NCBI GenBank assembly: GCA_965203985.1
Contig: CBDBDS010000013.1
Location: 124,001 to 188,000, forward strand
Direction of reading: 5' to 3'
DNA length: 64,000 nucleotides
DNA from: Bin87 sp965203985
Lineage (GTDB): Bacteria > Chloroflexota > Dehalococcoidia > Lucifugimonadales > UBA3495
Part shown: positions 53,737 to 60,082 of the stretch, piece after piece
Layout: every line of letters starts with the position of its first letter
How positions within the stretch are numbered: the stretch's first letter is position 1
Translations under genes and position numbers: made by a program
The notes under the pieces: generated by a model
Databases searched by the model: none
What the model was told of the DNA's origin: nothing
What the model saw: only the letters and a program-made list of their open reading frames with translations

Positions 53737-53811
53737 TGGAGCCCAAGGGCGGAATCGAACCGCCGACCCCGTTCTTACCAAGAACGTGCTCTACCTCTGA
53801 GCTACTTGGGC
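53737..53811 (-). tRNA. tRNA-Thr (GGT)
   Basis: Cloverleaf read on the reverse strand: acceptor GCCCAAG/CTTGGGC, anticodon arm CGTTC-TTGGTAA-GAACG with anticodon GGT, T arm GGCGG-TTCGATT-CCGCC. Discriminator T and an encoded CCA. Directly upstream of tuf. Confidence 0.95.
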
Positions 53812-53822
53812 CTGTTTTTGGT

Positions 53823-53902
53823 TGTCTTTGCGAGCGTAGCGCGGCTATCCCGTTTTGAGCCTGTTTTTTGACTGTCATTGCGAGCGTAGCGCGGCAATCT
53901 CA
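53823..53902. repeat. Two family C half-palindromes in the tRNA operon
   Basis: 'TTTGCGAGCGTAGCGCGGC' (from 53827) and 'TGTCATTGCGAGCGTAGCGC' (from 53873) in the same orientation, between tRNA-Thr(GGT) and tRNA-Tyr. Full palindromes are absent here; these are left ends only. Confidence 0.75.
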
Positions 53903-53906
53903 TTGG

Positions 53907-53994
53907 TGGTGGAGGGGGCAGGATTCGAACCTGCGAAGCCCGTCAGGGCGCCAGATTTACAGTCTGGTGGCTTTAACCACTCACCCACCCCTCC
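53907..53994 (-). tRNA. tRNA-Tyr (GTA)
   Basis: Class II tRNA with a long variable arm (CGCCCTGACGGGC). Acceptor GGAGGGG/CCCCTCC, anticodon loop CTGTAAA, T arm GCAGG-TTCGAAT-CCTGC, A discriminator and encoded CCA. Confidence 0.95.
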
Positions 53995-54040
53995 ATTTGT
54001 TTACTCCCGGACCGATAGTCCAGTTGCGTCGATATCGATT

Positions 54041-54116
54041 TGGAGCCCCAGAGGGGACTCGAACCCCTAACCTGCCGATTACAAATCGGCTGCGCTGCCA
54101 ATTGCGCCACCGGGGC
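54041..54116 (-). tRNA. tRNA-Thr (TGT)
   Basis: Acceptor GCCCCGG/CTGGGGC, D arm GCGC-AATTGGCA-GCGC, anticodon arm GCCGA-TTTGTAA-TCGGC with anticodon TGT, T arm AGGGG-TTCGAGT-CCCCT, T discriminator and encoded CCA. First tRNA of the operon. Confidence 0.95.
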
Positions 54117-54164
54117 GCGGGGTTGGCTCCGCTGAACCCGACCGGCTAAACCGCGCAATACGCT

Positions 54165-54190
54165 AAAAAAGCCCCGGCAACTTCCGGGGC
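54165..54190 (-). terminator. Intrinsic terminator in the leader of the tRNA-tuf operon
   Basis: Reverse strand: GCCCCGG-AAGTTG-CCGGGGC followed by TTTTTT (54170-54165). It lies between the promoter at 54217-54245 and the first tRNA, so it can act as an attenuator. Confidence 0.85.
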
Positions 54191-54216
54191 CTTCCGGTTT
54201 TCGCCAATCGAAATAT

Positions 54217-54245
54217 AGGTTACGCAAGGCGGCCCAAATTGTCAA
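54217..54245 (-). promoter_or_regulatory. Promoter of the tRNA-Thr/Tyr/Thr-tuf operon
   Basis: Reverse strand: consensus TTGACA (54245-54240), a 17-bp spacer and TAACCT (54222-54217). Transcription would start near 54210, only about 20 bp before the terminator stem. Confidence 0.65.
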
Positions 54246-54349
54246 CGGTTTCCGGCGCTTCTAAAACGGCTACCAGCAGCTTCGTCAGGGGGCGCCCACC
54301 GGTTTTATCCAGACTGACCTACCGATGCGGGTGCGCTGTGGAAAAGGAG

Positions 54350-54355
54350 TATAAT
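54350..54355 (+). promoter_or_regulatory. Consensus -10 box of tRNA-Gly
   Basis: TATAAT 11 bp upstream of the mature 5' end of tRNA-Gly. No clear -35. GGAG directly before it is incidental. Confidence 0.5.
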
Positions 54356-54366
54356 GGGTTTACTGA

Positions 54367-54440
54367 GCGGGCGTAGCTTAGTGGTAAAGCCCCAGCCTTC
54401 CAAGCTGGCTACGTGGGTTCGATTCCCATCGCCCGCTCCA
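54367..54440 (+). tRNA. tRNA-Gly (TCC)
   Basis: Acceptor GCGGGCG/CGCCCGC, D arm GCTT-AGTGGTA-AAGC, anticodon arm CCAGC-CTTCCAA-GCTGG with anticodon TCC, T arm GTGGG-TTCGATT-CCCAT (one G-T pair), T discriminator and encoded CCA. Divergent from the tRNA-Thr operon. Confidence 0.95.
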
Positions 54441-54677
54441 TGACCCCACCCAAAGTTGGGGTTTGAGCAGGGAAGTACAGGCGGAAACTGCTTCTGATAG
54501 ATTTTCTCGCCCACGGTGCCAGCCGGCCGCGCGAATTTCCGATTGATCCCGCTAAATCTGTCGTGGACGCACTGAATTTGGATCAAACCGAACTTCCGGC
54601 CAGACGCAAACCTACTGAAACCGACAGCGACCAACCTCCAGCCTCTTTGGGTGATTGCGTACCGGCAACATAGAACC

Positions 54678-55400
54678 ATGGAAGAGCGTGCGACAACTAA
54701 AAGCAAGCCGCAAAAACGTGCGCTCTCGGTGGTGAAGACCACCGGTGGGGTCATCGCCACCGGGGCTCTGGGAGTTGTGGACTGGTATCACCGATATACA
54801 CTGCGTATTCGAGCCGGAGAACGAGCGGTGGCGCGCACGACGAGAATCCGTTTCTCACCGGAAACCAGTCGACGGGTCAGTGCCCGACAGGGCAATCGTT
54901 GTATGTATTGTGGAATAACCCTCAACAGGAATAACCGCCAGATCGACCACATTTACCCTGTGGAATTTGGCGGTCCTAATGAGGACCACAACTTGCAGGC
55001 GTTGTGCGGTCCATGCAACGCTAGGAAAGGAGTCCAGACGGACTCGGACTTTCGCCATCGCTACCTTGAAGTACTGGGTAGAGTTCCGGCCGGGAGACCG
55101 CCATCAACTCGGATACCCCAATCAAGGTTCCGCGAGATAACCCGCCGCACTCAGCAGGGCGCAACTACGAGGGGCCTGCGGCAAGCGGTATTCCGTACGC
55201 CCAAGCAAAAAATCACGGCTGGCAGCACTGCGGCTGGCGTGGTATTGGGGTTGGCTTGGTTCTTGGCTATGCCGCTGATGTTTGGGAACCACCCCGTTGT
55301 GGGCAACGTGGCGCTCTTCGGTGGATTGGCGGTGTTTGCACTCACCTGGATAGGTTCCATGTGGCGAGCCAAGGTTACGGGCGTCTTGGAACAGCAGTAG
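54678..55400 (+). CDS. HNH endonuclease with C-terminal membrane segments
   Basis: A 240-residue protein. HNH core: 'RCMYCGITLNRNNRQIDHIYPVEFGG' (C-x2-C and D-H) and 'NLQALCGPCNARKG' (N, C-x2-C), so both zinc pairs and the catalytic His are present. C-terminal two hydrophobic helices ('AGVVLGLAWFLAMPLMF' and 'VALFGGLAVFALTWIGS'). A weak hydrophobic stretch lies near the N-terminus. Membrane-anchored HNH proteins are unusual. Start ATG 54678 or GTG 54651. The 237 bp between tRNA-Gly and this gene hold nothing recognisable. Confidence 0.8.
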   Translation: MEERATTKSKPQKRALSVVKTTGGVIATGALGVVDWYHRYTLRIRAGERAVARTTRIRFSPETSRRVSARQGNRCMYCGITLNRNNRQIDHIYPVEFGGPNEDHNLQALCGPCNARKGVQTDSDFRHRYLEVLGRVPAGRPPSTRIPQSRFREITRRTQQGATTRGLRQAVFRTPKQKITAGSTAAGVVLGLAWFLAMPLMFGNHPVVGNVALFGGLAVFALTWIGSMWRAKVTGVLEQQ

Positions 55401-55413
55401 TGTGCGCATCTAG

Positions 55414-55668
55414 GAGAAACCGCGAACCGACCTGCTAGCCTGCGACAATGATCCGAATCGCGAAGCCTTCCGGGCTGCCATCGAACGGGCCCGCGAGGAC
55501 GGCCTATCCTTGGACAATCTTGCCAGCATGATCACTGCTGCCAATACTGAGATAAAGCCCGCCAACATCGTCCATTCCAAAGAAATGGACGACGCCATTT
55601 ACGAACCCGACGAACAGCCAGAAGGCTTGATCGATGTGCCAACCGCCAACAAGCGGTATGGGATTTAA
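55414..55668 (+). pseudogene. Possible 3' remnant of a gene, no start codon
   Basis: An open frame of 84 codons after the TAG at 55411, ending TAA 55666-55668. It begins 'EKPRTDLLACDNDPNREAF' and ends 'LIDVPTANKRYGI', with helical 'RAAIERAREDGLSLDNLAS'. No ATG or GTG near the beginning; the first in-frame ATG is more than one third into it. Codon choice looks coding. May be the tail of a gene lost upstream. Family not recognised. Confidence 0.4.
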
Positions 55669-55671
55669 GAA

Positions 55672-56364
55672 CTAACCGGCGACGACGGAGATGCTACGGT
55701 CGCCAATCGGCTGCGGCGGCCGGTTATTCGGCCCGTAGGTCAGGGATTGCAGTATGTCCACCTGGTCAGGTGACACGGTTCCGATGCCCTGCATGACCAT
55801 CCACCGCACCCCTTCCGAGCACGGCGGCGTGGTCAGCGAACCGCGGTACCCGTAATAGCCGCTATGCGACGGCACGTATTCCGCCGCATTCGGCCCGCCT
55901 CCCACGTCGGCTTCCACCCCGGTCGCCGGAGCCAGGCCCAGCAGATCCTCCACCAGGGGGCTGGGGTTGCCCAGCCGGAACAGCAGCCCCACCACGGCCA
56001 GGTTGCTGTCGGCGTCCTGGTGCACCAGGTGAAGCTCAGCCGCGAAGCTCTCGCCGTCCAGCAGGTGCTCTCCCGGCGAATGGTAATGAACTCCCAGCAA
56101 CTCGTAGCGGCGTCCTCCCACCGACACCCCGCTGCCGGGGTCAAAGTCTAGGTACACGGTGTGGCCGTTGTTGCGGGCCTGCACGGCGACGGTGGTGTAG
56201 TCGAAGGTCACCGGCTCGGTTCCGTCCGGGACGTACCCGGCCAGGTTCACCGGCGACTGCTCAACTCCTGAGGAACAGAGGCTGTAGTCGGAGGACAGGC
56301 AGCCCCATCTATCAGGGCCAATCTCACCGGCGTAACCCCATTCCGGGTGGGTTTCGGTTGCCAT
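55672..56364 (-). CDS. Alpha-class carbonic anhydrase
   Basis: A 230-residue protein. Zinc ligands H93 and H95 ('GVHYHSPGEH') and H112 ('AELHLVH'), plus 'EQSPVNL' and 'GSLTTPPCSEGVRW'. Interconverts CO2 and bicarbonate. No signal peptide, so it looks cytoplasmic, unlike most bacterial alpha-CAs. Its ATG overlaps the stop of the upstream gene (ATGA), so translation is coupled. Confidence 0.92.
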   Translation of the reverse strand: MATETHPEWGYAGEIGPDRWGCLSSDYSLCSSGVEQSPVNLAGYVPDGTEPVTFDYTTVAVQARNNGHTVYLDFDPGSGVSVGGRRYELLGVHYHSPGEHLLDGESFAAELHLVHQDADSNLAVVGLLFRLGNPSPLVEDLLGLAPATGVEADVGGGPNAAEYVPSHSGYYGYRGSLTTPPCSEGVRWMVMQGIGTVSPDQVDILQSLTYGPNNRPPQPIGDRSISVVAG

Positions 56365-56846
56365 CAGGTCGCCTCCGCCGCGGCCAAAGCGCGGAGAGCC
56401 GATTGCTGCAGGACATCAGAGTCCAAAGTGGCGCGCAATTCTCCGTCCTCACCCTGAGCGAAGCTCTCTTCCACGCGGAACTCCTCGATCAGCGCGGCGA
56501 CAGCGGCCTGCCGTTGGTTCTCTGCGGCGTCGGCAAGGGCGGTCAAACGACCGTCGGCGATATGCCGGTCGATCTCGGCGGTGATCAGCTCTTCCTCCAC
56601 GATACGGCGCTGAATGAGCCCGATGTTCTGGAGGTTGCGCCCGAGGTAACAGCCACCGAACTGCATGATTTCACACTCGCGGCCCTCGAGGCCGTCGATT
56701 TCAGCGAACCAGTGGTAGCGGGGCTCCAGCTCGTGCTCGCTGAGGTAGTCGCGCACCTGCTGGTCTTCCGGTGCCGGGTCGGATGGGTCAAACACCAGCT
56801 TGACCGTATGCATCATCAGGCCGGCGGGTTCTACGGTGATGTACAT
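56364..56846 (-). CDS. Hypothetical protein coupled to carbonic anhydrase
   Basis: A 160-residue soluble protein. It begins 'MYITVEPAGLMMHTVKLVFDPSDP' (three strands), has 'RYHWFAEIDGLEGRE', 'GGCYLGRNLQNIGLIQRRIV' and an Ala/Glu-rich helical C-terminus. Family not recognised. AGGAGG upstream of ATG 56846; TGA overlaps the carbonic anhydrase start, so the two are probably functionally linked. Confidence 0.7.
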   Translation of the reverse strand: MYITVEPAGLMMHTVKLVFDPSDPAPEDQQVRDYLSEHELEPRYHWFAEIDGLEGRECEIMQFGGCYLGRNLQNIGLIQRRIVEEELITAEIDRHIADGRLTALADAAENQRQAAVAALIEEFRVEESFAQGEDGELRATLDSDVLQQSALRALAAAEAT

Positions 56847-56867
56847 ATCTGGCCTCCTTTTGTCGGA

Positions 56868-56909
56868 TGTCATTGCGACCCCGCACTTGATGCGGGGGTG
56901 GCAATGACA
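56868..56909. repeat. Variant palindromic repeat (TGTCATTGC...GCAATGACA)
   Basis: Outer arms TGTCATTGC and GCAATGACA around an inner hairpin CCCCGCA-CTTGA-TGCGGGG. It lies between the carbonic anhydrase pair and the ketopantoate-reductase-like gene. A family C relative with a different core. Confidence 0.75.
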
Positions 56910-56914
56910 GAGTA

Positions 56915-57967
56915 TTAACCCTCGACCGCCCGAATGATGCGGTCAACGTTTTCCGGGCCGGGCGCTACGGTCTTGCTGTCGACGAGGCGCATGGCTTCGA
57001 CGATGGCGTCGTGGTAGGGCGTGGCGACGCCGGTTTCGCGGCCCTTCTCGCAGATCAGGCCGTTCATGAAATCGACCTCGGATTTGCGGCCCTTGTGCAC
57101 GTCCTGGGCCATGGAGGCCAGCCAGTTCACGCGTCCGCCGGACTGGGACAGCTTGCCGTCCAGCTCCTCGAACACGTCGCCCGTGTCGGCGTCAGCCCAG
57201 AATTCGGCGGGCGTGCCGTTGATCTCCACCACCTTGAGCCCCTGGGCCAGGCCGACCTGCGCGCCTTCCTTGGCCAGGTTGATGCGGATGCGGCGGATCC
57301 TGGCGTCGCCGGCCATCTCCTGGCTGCCCAGTTGGCTCATGGCGGAGATGGCGTTGCCCATGCCGTTCTGGCACAGCTTGGCCCAGCGCTCGCCGGGCAG
57401 GTTGTCGGTGGCGTAGGCCGCGTCGATGTGGTCCAGCTTGGCGGCCAGCGCCTCGGAACGCGGGGTGAGGGCTCCGGTGAACTCGCCGATGCGGAACACG
57501 GTGTGGCCGTGGTCCCGTCCGGGCGCGCCGCCCCGGTTGACGTGGGCCGGCTCCCAGAGGGCCACCTCGATGTGGGAGGCGATGCAGCCCAACTGCCGGT
57601 CCTCGCCGACGATGTTGGCAATAGTGGGATCGTTCCAGCAGTTCTGGATGGACACGAACGCCCCGTCGTCCTTCACGTACCGCTTGATGAAGTGGGTCGC
57701 CCACTCGGTGTCGTAGGACTTCACGGTGATGAAGGCGTAGTCGAAGGGTTCGGTGATGTTCTGGGCGTCGGTCAGGTGCATGGCATTGACCGGCACGGTG
57801 AAATCGCCCTGGCTGCCGCTGGCCCGCAGGCCCTCGGCACGCATCTTTTCGACGTGTTCGGGCCACATATCAATGAAGGTGATGTCGTCCTCGCCGGCCT
57901 GAACGAGAAACGCGCCGACGTAGCTGCCCACGGCGCCGGGGCCCATGATTACGATGCGGTCTGCCAT
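56915..57967 (-). CDS. Ketopantoate reductase-family (PanE/ApbA) protein
   Basis: A 350-residue protein: 'IVIMGPGAVGSYVGAFL' (NADPH site), 'DYAFITVKSYDTEWA' and 'GERWAKLCQNGMGNAIS' (catalytic Lys-containing helix). C-terminal domain as in PanE. Longer than E. coli PanE; no panB/C neighbours, so the real substrate is uncertain. Confidence 0.82.
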   Translation of the reverse strand: MADRIVIMGPGAVGSYVGAFLVQAGEDDITFIDMWPEHVEKMRAEGLRASGSQGDFTVPVNAMHLTDAQNITEPFDYAFITVKSYDTEWATHFIKRYVKDDGAFVSIQNCWNDPTIANIVGEDRQLGCIASHIEVALWEPAHVNRGGAPGRDHGHTVFRIGEFTGALTPRSEALAAKLDHIDAAYATDNLPGERWAKLCQNGMGNAISAMSQLGSQEMAGDARIRRIRINLAKEGAQVGLAQGLKVVEINGTPAEFWADADTGDVFEELDGKLSQSGGRVNWLASMAQDVHKGRKSEVDFMNGLICEKGRETGVATPYHDAIVEAMRLVDSKTVAPGPENVDRIIRAVEG

Positions 57968-58011
57968 AGTGTCATCTCCGGGATGGTTTGGGGTTTTGTG
58001 AATGCCTGGGA

Positions 58012-58503
58012 TTACCCTTCGGTTGGGGGCGGGAAATACTCTTGCAGCAGGTCGATGCCGTCGCTGACCGTGCCTGCCGATTGGATGACCACTGCATCGG
58101 TCAGATCGTTTTCGTAAAAATGGGTGTGCAGGCTGTGGACCGATGTGGTCACATTATTCAGCGCGATTTCCGCATCCGGGTTTAATTGCCCGACCAGGGA
58201 CGCCAATTCGCCGGCCACTCGATAGATCCCGACGTGACTGGACAGTTTGATCTGGTGGTCAGCGCCGATGGCCTTGACGATTTGCGTGAAAGCGCCCCAG
58301 GACTTTTCGGCTACTTGCAGATAATCGCTTTCGTCCAGACTACGCTGAACGTGCTTGCGGTAATGGGCCAGGTTGGCGCGGTAGGTTGCCGCCTGGGCCG
58401 CCGCGTCTTCCGCAGACAGCGACGTGTCCCAGCGCGGGGAAAACGCGGCTCGGATGGCAGCAACGACTTGTTCCCCGGTGAAAGATGGTGGCGCGTTGCT
58501 CAT
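58012..58503 (-). CDS. PaREP1/HEPN-like protein, tandem copy 3
   Basis: A 163-residue helical protein. N-terminal 'FSPRWDTSLSAEDAAAQAAT', central 'AEKSWGAFTQIVKAIGADHQI', C-terminal 'VHSLHTHFYENDLTDAVV'. Third gene of a triplet in which each stop overlaps the next start by four bases (ATGA). The 5' 300 bp are almost identical to copy 2. No known catalytic motif visible. Confidence 0.75.
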   Translation of the reverse strand: MSNAPPSFTGEQVVAAIRAAFSPRWDTSLSAEDAAAQAATYRANLAHYRKHVQRSLDESDYLQVAEKSWGAFTQIVKAIGADHQIKLSSHVGIYRVAGELASLVGQLNPDAEIALNNVTTSVHSLHTHFYENDLTDAVVIQSAGTVSDGIDLLQEYFPPPTEG

Positions 58504-59006
58504 AACGTTGCTCCATCATCACCTGGTTGAGGCGGGAACCAGTCCTGCAACAGGCCAATAGCCTCGCTCACCTTAGTAGCGGATTGGATAACTCGAACGT
58601 CCGGCAGCTCATTTTCGTAGAAATGCAGATGCAGACTGTGGGCCATAACCGACGCATCGCTCAACCTGCCGCCGGCTTCCGGGTCGGTTTGGGTAATCAA
58701 CTCTGCCAGTTCGCCGGCCACTCGATAGATCCCGACGTGACTGGACAGTTTGATCTGGTGGTCAGCGCCGATGGCCTTGACGATTTGCGTGAAAGCGCCC
58801 CAGGACTTTTCGGCTACTTGCAGATAATCGCTTTCGTCCAGACTACGCTGAACGTGCTTGCGGTAATGGGCCAGGTTGGCGCGGTAGGTTGCCGCCTGGG
58901 CCGCCGCGTCTTCCGCAGACAGCGACGTGTCCCAGCGCGGGGAAAACGCGGCGCGGATGGCAGCAACGACTTGTTCCCCGGTGAAAGATGGTGGCGCATT
59001 GCTCAT
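58190..59006. repeat. Tandem duplication of PaREP1-like genes
   Basis: The stretch of roughly 300 bp to the start of copy 3 (to 58503) and the matching part of copy 2 (to 59006) differ at only a few positions, whereas their 3' thirds have diverged strongly. Suggests recent duplication or gene conversion of the N-terminal coding part. Confidence 0.8.
58500..59006 (-). CDS. PaREP1/HEPN-like protein, tandem copy 2
   Basis: A 168-residue protein: same N-terminal and central block as copy 3, with a different C-terminus ('ELAELITQTDPEAGGRLS' and 'HSLHLHFYENELPDVRVI'). Four-base overlaps on both sides indicate translational coupling. Confidence 0.75.
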   Translation of the reverse strand: MSNAPPSFTGEQVVAAIRAAFSPRWDTSLSAEDAAAQAATYRANLAHYRKHVQRSLDESDYLQVAEKSWGAFTQIVKAIGADHQIKLSSHVGIYRVAGELAELITQTDPEAGGRLSDASVMAHSLHLHFYENELPDVRVIQSATKVSEAIGLLQDWFPPQPGDDGATL

Positions 59007-59509
59007 AACGTTGCTCCATCATAACCTGGTTGAGGCGGGAACCAGTCCTGCAGCAGGTCAATGGCGTCGCTGACCGTAGCTGCCGATTGTAGAACTACTG
59101 CATCGGTCAAATTGTTTTCGTAGAAGTGAGTGTTCAGACCGCTGACCAGCCCAGTCGCATTATTCAACTCACTTCCCGCATTCGGGTCCGATTGCCCGAC
59201 CAGAGCCGCCAGTTCGCCGGCTACTCGATAGATCCCAACGTGACTGGACAATTTTATCTGGTGGTCGGCGCCGATGGCCTTGACGATTTGCGTGAAAGCG
59301 CCCCAGGACTTTTCGGCTGCTTGCAGATAATCGCTTTCGTCCAGACTGCGCTGAACGTGTTGTCGATAATGTGCCAGGCTCGCGCGGTAGGTTGCCGCCT
59401 GGGCCGCCGCGTCTTCCGCAGACATCGACGTGTCCCAGCGCGGGGAAAAGGCGGCGCGGATGGCAGCAACAACCTGCTCATCAGTGAAGGTCGGCTGAGG
59501 CGCGTTCAC
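59003..59509 (-). CDS. PaREP1/HEPN-like protein, tandem copy 1
   Basis: A 168-residue protein; the alignment with copies 2 and 3 (M-S-N-A-P-P versus V-N-A-P-Q-P) puts the start at GTG 59509, with GGAG upstream. Central 'AEKSWGAFTQIVKAIGADHQ' and C-terminal 'SGLNTHFYENNLTDAVV'. Diverged from the other two throughout. A MNT nucleotidyltransferase gene is 119 bp upstream. Confidence 0.75.
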   Translation of the reverse strand: MNAPQPTFTDEQVVAAIRAAFSPRWDTSMSAEDAAAQAATYRASLAHYRQHVQRSLDESDYLQAAEKSWGAFTQIVKAIGADHQIKLSSHVGIYRVAGELAALVGQSDPNAGSELNNATGLVSGLNTHFYENNLTDAVVLQSAATVSDAIDLLQDWFPPQPGYDGATL

Positions 59510-59628
59510 GGCATGATCTCCGGGCGGTGACGGCAAGGCAACGCCCCTGCATTTTTACAGGGGCGGAGCGGATTTGTCCATTGCGGAGGCTATTTCATGA
59601 TGGGCAGTTGGAACGCATCGTGTCGATG

Positions 59629-60018
59629 TCACCTTCCCATCCGATCTGATCCGATCCCATCCCTGGAAAAGGCGCGGGCCTCATCGACCGCCTCGGTCCT
59701 CTCGGGGGAATGGATGACGGTGTAGCAGCGCAGGATTTCATCGCGCCAATGCTGGGGGATGCGCTGCCAGTCCTTCAGGTCCACCATGTAGGGCAGTCGA
59801 GATGCAGAAAATGCGTCGCGCGCGTTCCAGATCGTCATGCTGTCCACCGCGGTTTCCCCAACTACGACCAGGTCTAGATCGGAATACTGCCAAGAATGCC
59901 CGGTGACCCGGGAGCCATACGCCCAAACCGGATGGTTCGGCAGGCAGCGCCGCAGGATGTCGCCGATCATGCTCCAGTGCTGTGGCATGATGTCTACGTC
60001 AGAGAATGGAACAATCAT
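59629..60018 (-). CDS. MNT-type minimal nucleotidyltransferase
   Basis: A 129-residue protein with 'VWAYGSRVTGHSWQYSDLDLVVVG': G-S, ten residues later D-x-D, the nucleotidyltransferase core. Third carboxylate probably in 'MVDLKDW'. Such proteins pair with HEPN partners (HEPN-MNT); here the downstream triplet of PaREP1/HEPN-like genes on the same strand may be the partners. Confidence 0.85.
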   Translation of the reverse strand: MIVPFSDVDIMPQHWSMIGDILRRCLPNHPVWAYGSRVTGHSWQYSDLDLVVVGETAVDSMTIWNARDAFSASRLPYMVDLKDWQRIPQHWRDEILRCYTVIHSPERTEAVDEARAFSRDGIGSDRMGR

Positions 60019-60082
60019 CGCAACCTCTCCCGCAGCGTGGTAATTGACTGCGCCACCGCGCCGTGGAACTCTGGAACGACGC

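Noticed and set aside
54305..54760. 151-residue reverse frame spanning tRNA-Gly
   Set aside because: It includes a complete tRNA with promoter on the other strand and has no ribosome site or known domain.
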